A stretch of 64,000 nucleotides of DNA from NCBI GenBank assembly GCA_036023115.1, contig JAYKKT010000036.1, positions 5,295,501 to 5,359,500 on the forward strand, written 5' to 3'. The DNA is from Brasenia schreberi (taxonomy: Eukaryota; Streptophyta; Magnoliopsida; Nymphaeales; Cabombaceae). Every line of letters starts with the position of its first letter. Position 1 is the stretch's first letter. Position numbers and translations under genes: made by a program. The notes under the pieces are model-generated. The model had not been told where the DNA came from, made no database searches, and worked only from the letters and a program-made list of their open reading frames with translations. Shown here in pieces: positions 23,001 through 35,300 of this stretch.

Positions 23001-26000
23001 GTCACTAGCTTCTTTGCCTTGCTGAAGATGCCTTTTAGTTTATTTGTCTCTCCAATATCTTCAAGCATCAAATCTATATAGTGTGCAACACATGGTGTTC
23101 AAAACAAATGATTAAATTCAGCTATCAACATTCTACCAGTTGCAACATAATTTGTTGCATTATCTGTAACCACCTGCACAACATTTTTTTCTCTAATCTC
23201 TAAGATCACTTCTTTTAACAATGCATATAATTTATATGTATCCTTTACTTCATAGGATGCATCAATAGACTTAAGAAAAACTGTACCTTGAGGACAATGC
23301 ACTAAAAAATTTATCAGTGATCTCTGTTTTCTATCTGTCCATCCATTTGATATAATAGAACATCCATATGTAGCCCAATGTTTTCTAAATCCATTTGTAA
23401 ACTCTCTTACTCTTCCCACTTCCTTCTCAAAGAATGTTTTTCTTACTTCATGATATGATAGAGCCTTCATTCTAGGTCCAAACTGCCCTATATCACATAC
23501 CATCGCTTGAAAGCTAGGGGATCTCACAATATTAAAAGAGATTTTATTTTGATACATCCACCTGCTAATGGATATGCATACTCATTCTCTTTCTTCTTTC
23601 TTATATCAAATTTTCAATATAGCTTGTCGTAGTGAGTCTGGTGATGAACGCATAAATAAATCCATGGGTCCCTTCGGAAGCGGTGGTCATGAGCCAAATA
23701 ACGATGAAGATGATGAACATTGGGTGTCTGTTACTATGTTACCTTGCATACTAGAAAGTTCTCCTTGATATGGAAATGAAATCTTTTTGGCCTTCTTCTT
23801 AGATGTACTGTACACATAATATCTTGTTATTCCACTGATAGAAATATAACCACATAATGTACAAAATAGTGACATATTATCCGTCCTACATTTTGTCAAA
23901 CTCCAATTCTATCCTAAGATCCTTAGAAGTTGGGGGTCTATAGTTGTATACTGAATTAGAAAACCTAATACCAGTTGTTTTACTAGTTTCTGTCCTACAA
24001 CTACCACTGCCACTGCCACTTTGAGAACAAGCAGCTGCACTTGTTGATTATTTCATTCTCACTACAAAAAATAAGAATAATGACTCAACTTGAGTTTTCC
24101 AACCTTATATAAGAAATAGAACATTAAATAGTAACATTCATTGGTATCATTAGACAATCCTAAACTACAAATTGTAAAGGCAGCAACCATTCCTATTCAA
24201 ACTATAGACAACACTACATAGCCCATCCCCAAAAGATTTTAACAAAACATGACATGTTATCGTCAGATATGATCCAAGATTTAGCAATAATTACTAATTA
24301 AGTACATGATGCTTGAATCACAGTCATTTCCTAACCATTTACTGACTGCTGCATCAATGGAAAATCACAAGTATGATCACTAAAAGATTTCACTCACAAA
24401 TGTGTGAACATATTAGCTAATTTAGCTTTTCAGTGGATGAAACTCACTAAGATGAACCACTCATTTCTTTACAATTTGTTAATTGTTTGCTCTTTCTTTA
24501 TTTAAACCAATCCTAAAGAAGCTACATGATTTGATTTGATCTGATAGGCATTCTTCAAATGTCCCACGAAGAGCTTGAGAATTCAGTGTCTCACAATAGA
24601 AGAAAATTTTAATAATAATTCATGTAAAACAACAGGATACAATTCTCACTAAATTCTCTGTACATTGGCTGTGCTAAACATATGGCCGAATTCAGATGAT
24701 CAAATGAAACCTAAACCTATAGGTTGGGTGCACCGACCTATCTCTAAATATACATGCTTCGTCCAACCAAAACCAAAACCAGGCCCTCTACCACACTAAG
24801 TGGGGTCTCTCATAACAAATAAAAATATCCTTGAATATGTTAAGCTATATTTGAAGAAAGCATTTCCAAGTATCAAAAGAAAGGAATTCATCGTGACCAA
24901 TTAAGCATAAAATAAATCTCAAACACCCAAATCCCCATCCACAAAAAAAGAAAAAAGAAAGAAAAACCTTTAGTCTGCAAATTTATACTTCATGGTAGGT
25001 CCATCACCCATAAGAATGAACTTATATATAAAAAAACGATATGCTGAGTACCATAATATATCAATTTCTCAATTCTCATTCCACACCATATATTCTATGT
25101 AGTCTTTAACTTGGAGGACAGAACTTGGGCGGGACAGCGGGAGATGGTGGCGGGAAAGGGAGATGGTGGCGGCAGAGGGAGAGGCGTACCTGAACTGGAG
25201 GCGTTGGCAGTGACAGGCGGGAGTGTCTCGGAGAGGGAGAGGGAGAGGCGTACCAGGACTGGATGCGGTGGCGGCGACAGGCGGGAGCGGCCCGGAGAGG
25301 ATGGAGAGGGAGAGGCGAGAGATGCAGGGAGTCAAGGACGAACGAGAAACCCAATGGGTCAATCTGATTCGACTGCTTCCGCATACAGCACCATAGCGGA
25401 CCGCTATAGCGGTTTTAGGTCCGCTAAAATGCTATAGTGTGCTATTGATAACATAGCATGATTGACCCATTGGGTGCTTTTGAATTGCAGAAGCAAGTGA
25501 CAAAATATTAATGCAGATCCATCTGCTACATGCAAACTAGATCATAGTCCACAAAACCTCAATGTTTTCAGCTAAAAAGACTAAATCGTCTGGCTGACAA
25601 TGGATAGCAAAACTTCTCAAAAAAGACAAAGGGATCGGAAGCAAGGGTGCAATATAGTCATCTAGAATAACATCACCATGAAACATAATGATAATAGATT
25701 ACTTCAAGATTGATAATGGAAAATTAAAGTGCTTTACTCATGATGAATTTTTCTTATTAGACATGTATGAGTTTTGTAAAGCACTTGTGTATGAAACTGC
25801 AGATTTATTATCCTTCAATATGTTGAATGGGATCTTAGAGTGTTGTAACACATTAATCTACAGTTGATTTGCTTTTTTTTTTTTATATATCAACTGACGT
25901 GTGATTCCCTTATAATTCACTTTGCTCGTTCATTAATTCCATCTTTATTTTGTATTGTCTTCATCTTATTGACTGAGTCAAATATATCAATGTCGAAGTG

Positions 26001-26349
26001 TGGTTATAGTAACATACTTTACTTTGCCTTTCTTCTATTATCTTGCAGCGCATTGAGGGACCGTCGATTCCCCCCCATACAGGCCAAAGAATTGCCTTAT
26101 TTAGAATGTACAGTTTCCATTTTGAGTGAATATGAATCTGCTCTGCATTATCTTGATTGGGAGGTACAAGTTTCACTCTCAAGGAATTTATGCAAGTTTG
26201 AAAATGTTTTATTTTCACGTGATCTTTTTTAGGATGAAATTAGACTTCATGTTCACCTGGTCTTTTTCAAAGACAAAATAAAAGCTTTTGGAAACAAATC
26301 TTTACAGGAATTTTGGACATGAAAGTGTCACAAGCATTTGTGCACATTG

Positions 26350-26386
<37 letters not shown>

Positions 26387-29300
26387 CATACGTACATACA
26401 TACATACTACCTTTTGGTGTGGACTTTCTAGGAGGTCACCCATCCTAGTACTATTCTCACTCAAGGAAGCTTAGCTTCGAAATTTGGATGGTGTCTTTTT
26501 CTTTTAAAACTTTTACCTTTTAGGAAAGTAGCTATTTTCGGCAATTTTGGGTTTTTAAATAAAAATGCATCAAATGAGCCTATTTTGGTATCAAAATTTT
26601 ATGGCAGCCTCAAAATGATGGAATGTTACTTTCCTTTCAGAAAAATTTGAATTTCGATGAAATTTTATGAAAATGACGATTTTACCCTCAGGACCAAATT
26701 GGAAGGATTTTGCCTTTTTAAGTAATTGCCTTTAAAGAAAGGATGATTTCAAACAATTCTTTTTATATAAATAAATGAAAAAGGTAATATTGGGAATCAA
26801 ACCCAAAAATGTTTGCAAATTACAAATTTATGAAATTCCAAACCCCTCATATTCAAACAACAACAACAACAACAACAACTAAGCCTTTTCCTATACTAGA
26901 CGGGGTCGGCTACATGGATTCTTTGTTTCCACAGATCCCTATCATGTGCCATGTTAGCAGTTAACTCCCAATAAGCTAGATCATTCTTTATTGTTACTTT
27001 CCAACACTTTTGTGGTCATCCTCTACCTCTTTTAATACTTTCCAAATTTAGTTTTTCTAACCTTCTTACAGGTTCTTCTTTTGATCTTCTTTCTATATGT
27101 CCATACCATCTTAAACGATGTTCTCTCATTTTATCCTCTATTGGTGCCACTCCTAATTTGTTTCTAATAACCTCATTATGTATACGGTCTTTTCTTATAT
27201 GACCACTCATCCATCTCAACATCTTCATTTCTGTGGCGGACATCTTTTGTACATGTTGATGATTAACTGCCCAACACTCAAAACCATAAAACATGGCAGG
27301 CCTAATTGCTGCTCTATAATATTTACCTTTTAACTTTAATGGTATCTTCTTATCACAAAGAATGCCTGATGCTCCTCTCCATTTTAACCAATCAGCATTA
27401 ATTCTATGCGTAACATCTCCATCAATTCTTCCATCACTCTGAAAAATTGACCCTAGGTATTTAAAACTTTCCTTTTGGGTAATGCAATGTGTGCCAATTT
27501 TAATTTCTATGTCCTCTGAAGTAACCAAATGATCAAACTTACATTCCATATATTCTGTCTTTGTTCTACTAAGTCGGAGCCCTTTGCTTTCTAATGTTTC
27601 TCTCCATAGTTCCAATTTTCTATTAACTTTTTCCTTAGACTCCTCCACTAATACAATGTTATCTGCAAATAACATACACCAAGGTACTTCATCTTGAATA
27701 TGTTTTGTTAACTCATCCATCACCATTATAAATAAGTATGGGCTTAAAGTTGATCCTTGATGTAACCCAATATTAACTTCAAAGAAGTTTGTCGTTCCTT
27801 CATGAGTCCTCACACATGTTTTTGCACCATCATACATGTCTCTTATAAGGCTAATATATGTCAATGGGATACCTCTTTTTTCCAAAGTTCTCCAAAGAAC
27901 CTCCCTCGGTACCCTATCATAAGCTTTTTTAGATCAATAAATATCATGTGAAGGTCTTTCTTTTTTGCTCTAAAATGTTCCATAAGACGTCTCAAAAGGT
28001 GAATCGCTTCGATAGTAGATCTGCCTGGCATGAATCCAAATTGGTTCTCTATTGTACTTGATACTTGTCTTAACCTACGTTCGATAATTCTTTCCCATAA
28101 TTTCATAGTATGACTCATTAACTTGATACCTCGATAATTTGCACAATTTTGAATGTCTCCCTTGTTCTTATATATGGGTATAAGTGTACTTGCTCTCCAT
28201 TCCTCGGGCATCTTTTGGTTTTTCCATATTTCATTAAATAGTCTTGTGAGTCAAGTGATTCCTATTTCTCCTAGTATTTTCCAAACTTCTATAGGAATAT
28301 TATCTGGTCCTACCGATTTACCACCCTTCATATGTTTAAGTGCCTCTTTTACTTCATTCTTTTGAATACGTCGATAGAAATTGTGGTTTATATACTTTTC
28401 TGACTTGGCTAAATCTCTTAAACTAATACTAACATCTTTATTTTCATTAAAAAGATTATAAAAATAGTTTTTCCATCTATTTCTTATATCATCATTTGCC
28501 AATAGAATTTTTTCATCCTCGTCTTTTATACATCTAACATAATTAAGATCTTTAGTTTTCTTATCTCTAGCCCTAACTATCCTAAAAATCTCTCTTTCAC
28601 CCTCTTTTGAGTTGAGTTTTTTATATAAGTCCTCCCAAATCTTAGCTTTTGCTTCACTAACGGCCTTTTTCGCTTCCTTCTTTGCTTTCTTATAAGCTTC
28701 TAAAGTTTCACTAGTTTTCTTAGCATAATGTAATTTGTAACATGCTCTCTTTGCCTTGATTTTATTTTGTACTACTTCACTCCACCACCAAGCTTCTTTT
28801 TGTGCCGATACACCTCCCTTAGATACCCCTAACACATCTTTCGCCACTTTCCTAATATGTATAGCCATATTGTTCCACATATCACAGGGTGTGCCAACAT
28901 AATTCCAAACATCTCCTGTGCCAACATAATTCCAAACATCTCCTTGAAGGACTTTTTGTTTAAATATATCTTCTTTCTCGCTTTTGAGGTTCCACCATTT
29001 AGTCCGAGTAGCTCGATGCACTCTTTTCTTCTTTGTCCATTTTTTTATTTATAAATCCATAACTAAAAGTCGATGTTGGGTGGTTAAGCTTTCTCCTGGA
29101 CTTACCTTACAATCTTTACAACACGCTCTATCTTTTTTTCTACAAATAAAGTAATCAATTTGTGTTTGTGATAAGCCACTCTTATAAGTAATTAAATGTT
29201 CATCTCGTTCTTTGAAAATTGTATTGACTATAAAGAGATCAAATGCCATAGCAAAATCTAAAATCTCCCTACCTTCCTCGCTTATATCCCCAAAACCAAA

Positions 29301-32300
29301 GTTTCCATGAATCCCTTGATATCCTAATGCCTCTTTACCGACATGTTCATTTAAATCTCCTCCTAAACAAATCATCTCCCTTGGTGGAATCTTTTGAAAT
29401 ACCTTATCTAACTCTTCCCAAAAAACTGTCTTTATACTATCTTCTAGTTCTACATAGGGTGCGTAAGCACAAACTATATTCAAAACCTCTGCTCCTAACA
29501 CTAATTTCAACGTCATGATTCGGTCACCATATCGTTGTATGTCTACTACACTCTCCTTTAAATCTTTATTTATGATAATACCAACTCCGTTTCGAGCCTT
29601 TTCTTTACTTGAGTACCATAATTTAATTTAAAACCTATATCCTCTATCTCCTTTGCTTTTTCTCCAACCCATTTTGTCTCTTGTAAACATAGAATATGAA
29701 TCTTTCTCCGAATCATAGTATCTACCACCTCCATTAGCTTACCGGATAATGTTCCGATATTCCAAGAACCAATACGAATCTTATTATGTAGGACTAGCTT
29801 TCTTACCCCCCGCATCCGTCCATAATCAAAATGCGGAGACCCTCTCTGAAATTTTTTTGCTACATTCGGGCGGCAATATAGCGGGACTAACTTCTTTACC
29901 CACACCCGTCCATGATGTGGGAACCCTCTCTGCAATTGATTCACTACATTCGGGCGAAAATGTAGTGGCCCTTGCTTACTTCTTACTGCATTCGGGCTCT
30001 GCAGCACGTTGCTAGGCGGGGACGCCCCAAAGCAATGCTCATAATTTTTGTAATCCATGTTATAAAATCCGATAAAGTTTTATACTGGCTGTCGGAAGTC
30101 TAACACAACCCTCCTCCTTTATCCGGGCTTGGGACCGACAATGCATGGATGATCCCTTACATGGTGGAGTTAAACCCCTCATATTCAAAAACAAGTTAAA
30201 TTCAAGCCAGACTTCGGAAATTCGCCCGATTGAGAAGGGTCTCATTCCAAGACCTGATACCAAGGGTTAAAGTGGTTCGACACCTTACACGTTGAAGTGG
30301 TTAAAGTGATTCGATACCCCACACCCATGAGAATGGTTAAATGGTCGAGGTGGTTATAGACTGATTCACGGAGCAAAAGTAGGTCACCTTTGCAAACAAA
30401 AATTGGGAATGAAACCCAGTGTGTTTCCAAAGCAATATTTGAAAATTTCATTGAATTTGACGTTTTTAAATATAAAATGTTTTTTAGAATGTTTGAAACC
30501 TTCCATATATAAACTCGGACCGTATGGAAACAAATTCCCCAAAAAGGGGAGATGGCATAAAAAGGCAACGACCGAACACCTGCCAATTTTGGCATTGTTG
30601 GGTGAGGTAACCTATCATTCCAAAGCAATATTTTAAAATTTCATTGAATTTGATGTTTTCAAATATAAAATATTTTTTAGAATGTTTGAAACCTTCCATA
30701 TATAAACTCGGACCGTATGGAAACAAATTCTCCGAAAAGGGGAGATGGCATGAAAAGGCAACAATCGAACACCTGCCAATTTTGACATTGTTGGGCGAGG
30801 TAACCTATCATTCCAAAGCAATATTTGAAAATTTCATTGAATTTGATGTTTTCAAATATAAAATGTTTTTTAGAATGTTTGAAACCTTCCATATATAAAC
30901 TCAGACCGTATGAAAACAAATTCCCCGAAAAGGGGAGATGGCATAAAAAGGCAACGACCGAACACCTGCCAATTTCGACATTGTTGGGCGAGGTAACCTA
31001 TCATTTTTAGTTTCAGGTTCAAAAAAAGAAGGTCGGTGTCAAGAAAGGAAAACTAACATTCAGAAGGAAATCTGGCATAAAAAAGGCAAGTCGACACCCG
31101 AAAAGGAAGGTCGGCACCCAGAAAGGAAAGTCGACGCTCGAAAAAGGAAAGCTGGCGTTAAAAAGGGAAAGCGGGCTTCCAAGGAAGGAAAGCTCACATT
31201 CGGAAGGAAATCGAAATCTAGAAGGGAAAGTCGGCGTCACTCACGCAAAAGGGAAGTGATGTTCGATTTGGCAAGCTATGATGCTCAATTTGTTTGTATG
31301 GAAGCATTGCCAACTGCAGCAATGGAGTTTACAAATTCAAGAGCATCAACTATCTTGTGGTTCTTGATGCATTCAATCAAATTCAAGAGGAAGCAACTAT
31401 ATTTGGTTATTTTAGTTGTCTTTGGTTCACGGGGCAAGATAACAGGATTGAAGGGAACTGCTGTCAACATGCAATGCATGGTAAAGAATTGGTTGCAAAG
31501 TATAGAAAGGTGTATTTGAATGCCTCAAGGGGACGTGAGCAACAAATGGAAGGCAACTGGAGCCGGTTTCAGTACCCCTTTTAGCCTAAATCGATCCAAC
31601 AAGGTAGGTTAGCCAACAAGGCTAACCAACTAAATGTCGTGATTCTCCAGATCGAGCCAATCCCAACGTCTTAGTAAGGTTGCATTCAATGACCTAAATG
31701 AGAAGTCCTCTTTACACGAAGTGTATGATGTTGTATACTGCACGTTAGTGGGCTGGCGCCCCACTTTGCGGTCTTGAACGTGAACAAAGCTGGCCAAATT
31801 CAACACTTGCAACAGCTTCAAAATCAGAATGTTGGCATCCAACTGAAACTTGTCAAAACATGCAGACTTACCAAAACGTTGTGGGTTGTGCTTACCTGCC
31901 AAAGAAGACTCAGACATCCAAAGGGAACTGGGCTGAATCTACCTAAAATAACCAAACTCGGATCAACACTTACCTTGTGCAGAAAATCAGGATTTGGAAG
32001 GCTGTGGACAACATCCACCTTCCAAAACAAGAGCCCAACCCCTAAAGCAACTTGCCTTAGGAGTGTTTGCAGCAGCTAGGCAATATTTTGCCTATAAAAT
32101 GAGCCTCAAATCAGCTCAAAAGGGGGTATCCGAGGTGAGCACAAAGATAGATCAAGCTAGGGAAGGAACCACTGACTGCAAACTATCAATCCGAGAATCA
32201 ACAGGCCATTGCAAATAATCAGTCCGAAAATCCTTCACTGACCACAGAGCATCAATCCGAGGATCAACCATTCCCTGCAAGATATCGATCTGAGAATCAA

Positions 32301-35300
32301 CCGGCCATTGCAAATAACCAATCCGAAAATCCTCCACTGACCACGGAGCATCAATCCGAGGAACCAGCACACAGCAACATTCTGTCCAAAAATACCGAGA
32401 AATAGAGAGAAAGAGAGAGAAAAAAGAGGAGAAGAAGAAGAAGAAGGGAGGTCGGCCTGGTTCTGACGATCTCCCGGAGGAGCTCTTCCACGTTCCATCT
32501 CGATCATACAGGTTGGAATTTTATCATAAAGTAGTTCTTATTCACGCGAATCTGAAAAATCATAGATTCTGCAAGATTTGTATGAGAATCATTATAAGAC
32601 CATGTTCCAGATCTATATTAATGCAAACATGCATAATTCCTCTATGAACGAAACAAGAATCCATGTTTAAATGATTTCTATGCTTTATTAGGACCGATAC
32701 AGGTTGAACATCGTTCCAAAATCATGTTAGGAACATTGAATATTTCTGCAAAAATTGGTTTCTGAAAATATCTGTGCACACACGTCTGATCACGAAATTA
32801 TTGTGAACAAACGGTTAATCCAATTGATGCAAATTTTTTCATGTCTAATCTATATATATCAGACTCATTAGATAAAATGTTGAAGAATTTTTATGATCGT
32901 TTGCTTTGTTAGTTAGATCCGTGAAGTTTTGAAAAAATCAAATTCAGTTTTATGAAAATAGAACGTTTAGAAACAGACCCTTGTTCTTTCGTTCATATCT
33001 CTGCAACCACTGAGTAGAATTTAATGAAATTTGATTCCCTGGAAAGCTAACATCTGTAGATTTCTAACAAAATAAATTTTATCGAAATTGGATGTCTGAG
33101 TGCGGAGATATGACTGTCTTTCTGAGCCTCTGAACTTTCGATTTTCTGAACAGTCTCTGGTTCTGAATTTAATTCTCAGAAATTACAGAATAAAAATACA
33201 AAATAAAAATATATTCTGGTTCTGCACACATGTATCTTCCTTTTGTAAAATGTTTAGAATTTTCGCAGAATCAGAGGTATTTTTAAAAATTCAGAGAATA
33301 GGTCTCTGAAACTGAACAGATTCTGTAATTTTCAGAATCTGAATTTTTTTCAGAAATCAAGAACTTAGGCACAAATCTGAAACTTTGAAAAATCTGGTTT
33401 TCCCTTTTCCGATTTAACGGATTCAAACACTTTTCAAGCGTCTAGGCTGACCCTTAAGCACCGGTTCAAGAAGGCCTATGTCGAAAAGATCTCACTTGTC
33501 CACAATCGTCCTTAGAAGTCAGAAAATCAGAATTTGTTAGTTTTAACAAACTAAGTTTTAACAAGCTAACTGGCACGCTCGCGCAACACCACGTAGTTTG
33601 AGGGTTTGATTTCAAATCCCAAACGATTTGAAAATAAATTCACGTCTACAGATTTGGCACCCCTGGTGGGACTTGAGACTTTGAAATTTTGTTTGAATCC
33701 GTTATACTAATTCAATTTTCAGGTTTGTGATAAGTTGGCTTAAACATGTTGATCATGCCAAGCGCCAAAGGATCTTGCGAGGTATCCAACCGGGCTTCCC
33801 AAATAGATTTAGCACGCCCAGTGGGACTTGGGTCTTGAAAATTTTGTTTGAAATCCGTTACACTAACCATGTTTTTAGATTTGTGGTAAGTTCTTGTATA
33901 CAAGTGGATCATGTCGAGTTCAGAAGCATCTTCCAAAATGCCATGGCGGGGCTCATGCCATAAAACCAGAATGTCAAACGGGATGGCTAAAGATGCTCTG
34001 GCCTCCCTAAAAAAGGGAATGATGAAAGTAGAAGGATAGCTGCTTTAAAAGCCGAAGAAGAGGAATCTTGCTCCTCTCGTGGTAAGAAACCTAGGGCCCA
34101 TAGAAAATCCAAATTTGAGGAAAAACCAAAACCCGAGTCCTTTAGAGACCGAAAATCCAAACCAAGGCTAAAATTCGATAATGGATATGAAGCCTCAAAT
34201 TAAGTAAGTGTTAAGATCAAATCATCTAACCTTGCTAATCATCCAAAAACCTTTTTGTCTATAGAAAAACCGAAAAAAGTTTTTTATGTTTGGAAAGACA
34301 AAAAAAATTGGAAAATCTTCAAAAATCAAAATTATTTGAAAATCAAAATTTTGAAATTCAGAATATTAGAAAGGAAAAGAAGGTTTACATCCCTAAGCAC
34401 ACAAGTGGAGTGGGGCATGAGAGTCACTACACACCCACTACCCAAAAATTTTGAAAATCGATTGCTTTGACGGGTTCCATTCCCATGAGCACCATTCATA
34501 CACAAGAGAGAACGAGTGTTGCACACACATAGGCTTGATGGATGAAATCCAAGACCTATCAAAGCAATGGGAGCTCGAAGCCATACATGAGCCACAACAC
34601 CCTCAGGATGCCTGCAAGAAAGCTTGCTCTCACCATAGAAAGGTAGACAAGCATGAAAAAGTTATACTTGAAACTCTTGTCTCTCCAAACTCTTTACTCG
34701 ATCCTCCTCTTTGTTGTGTAGGACCGGTAGATCATCAAAATTCAAATCACACTCATGCACCCACAACCCCACCAAATGTGCTAAAGGATGTGAATTTGGA
34801 AGGTGCGGTGAATGCCCAGCACCAAAAAGAATTTCAAAATAAAAAAGAAAAGAAAATTCCAAATTTGGTAGACATGGTTACCCCTAGGATACACATCGAT
34901 GACAACCTAGGTACACCTAACCCTACCCTATATTAATAAATCGTTTTGAGCCTAGGTTGGTACCATAAACCCAAACCTACGGCCATAATTTCCCCAAACA
35001 CCAATAAACCCACCAAGGGATCGACACTGCTTTCTCTTGTAATCCTTTTCTCTCCTTTGTGCAAGGGATCAATCATGCTCTCCCTTAGCACCCATATAAA
35101 CTCAAACCATCAACCCTTAGGGGCACACTTCGACGCACCTAGGATCCATCTCCCCATTGCCAAAATCATCCATCTCCCAATTTCGACAAAATTTATTTTG
35201 TTAGAAATCTACTGATGTTAGCTTTCCAGAGAATCAAATTTCATTAAATTCTACTCAGTGGTTGCGGAGATATGAACGAAAGAACAAGGGTCTGTTTCTA

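Larger units (their letters stand above)
20966..25456 (-). mobile_element. hAT transposon B, complete ends, in AMMECR1 intron 2
   Basis: Terminal inverted repeats CTATGTTATCAATAGC (20966) and GCTATTGATAACATAG (ending 25456) are perfect over 16 bases. CATGATTG flanks the element on both sides (20958-20965 and 25457-25464), a perfect 8-bp target duplication. Both subterminal regions carry repeated TAGCGG/CCGCTA words, likely transposase binding sites. The element is 4,491 bp and carries a broken transposase gene on its minus strand. Perfect flanking repeats suggest a more recent insertion than hAT A. Confidence 0.93.
26494..33655 (+). mobile_element. Large LTR (left arm), interrupted by a LINE
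   Basis: Without the LINE at 26858-30171 this arm is about 3.8 kb. It ends near 33655 in CTACA, followed by GATTTGGCACCCCTGGTGGG, a layout typical of the LTR/primer-site border in plant Ty3/gypsy Tat-like or LARD elements. Bases up to 33089 reappear in reverse complement at 35179-38206, for example CAAGCTATGATGCTCAATTT near 31270 against its complement near 36990. It contains three 193-bp tandem units, a GGAAAGTCGGC minisatellite and a 111-bp repeat. No gag or pol is present. The outer 5' border is diverged and approximate. Confidence 0.7.

Noticed and set aside
25069..25437. Three overlapping Arg/Pro/Ser-rich frames
   Set aside because: They result from the GC-rich leader of hAT B; frames on both strands are open because of composition.
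30425..31005. CRISPR-like array of regularly spaced repeats
   Set aside because: Units are 193-bp contiguous tandem repeats in a plant LTR, with no short direct repeats separated by unique spacers.
31018..31245. Hydrophobic Phe/Pro-rich protein on the minus strand
   Set aside because: It is a translation of the GGAAAGTCGGC minisatellite.
34451..34936. 161-codon plus-strand frame as a gag-like gene
   Set aside because: No zinc knuckle, protease or other known motif; no matching reading elsewhere in the window. Left as internal LTR-element sequence.
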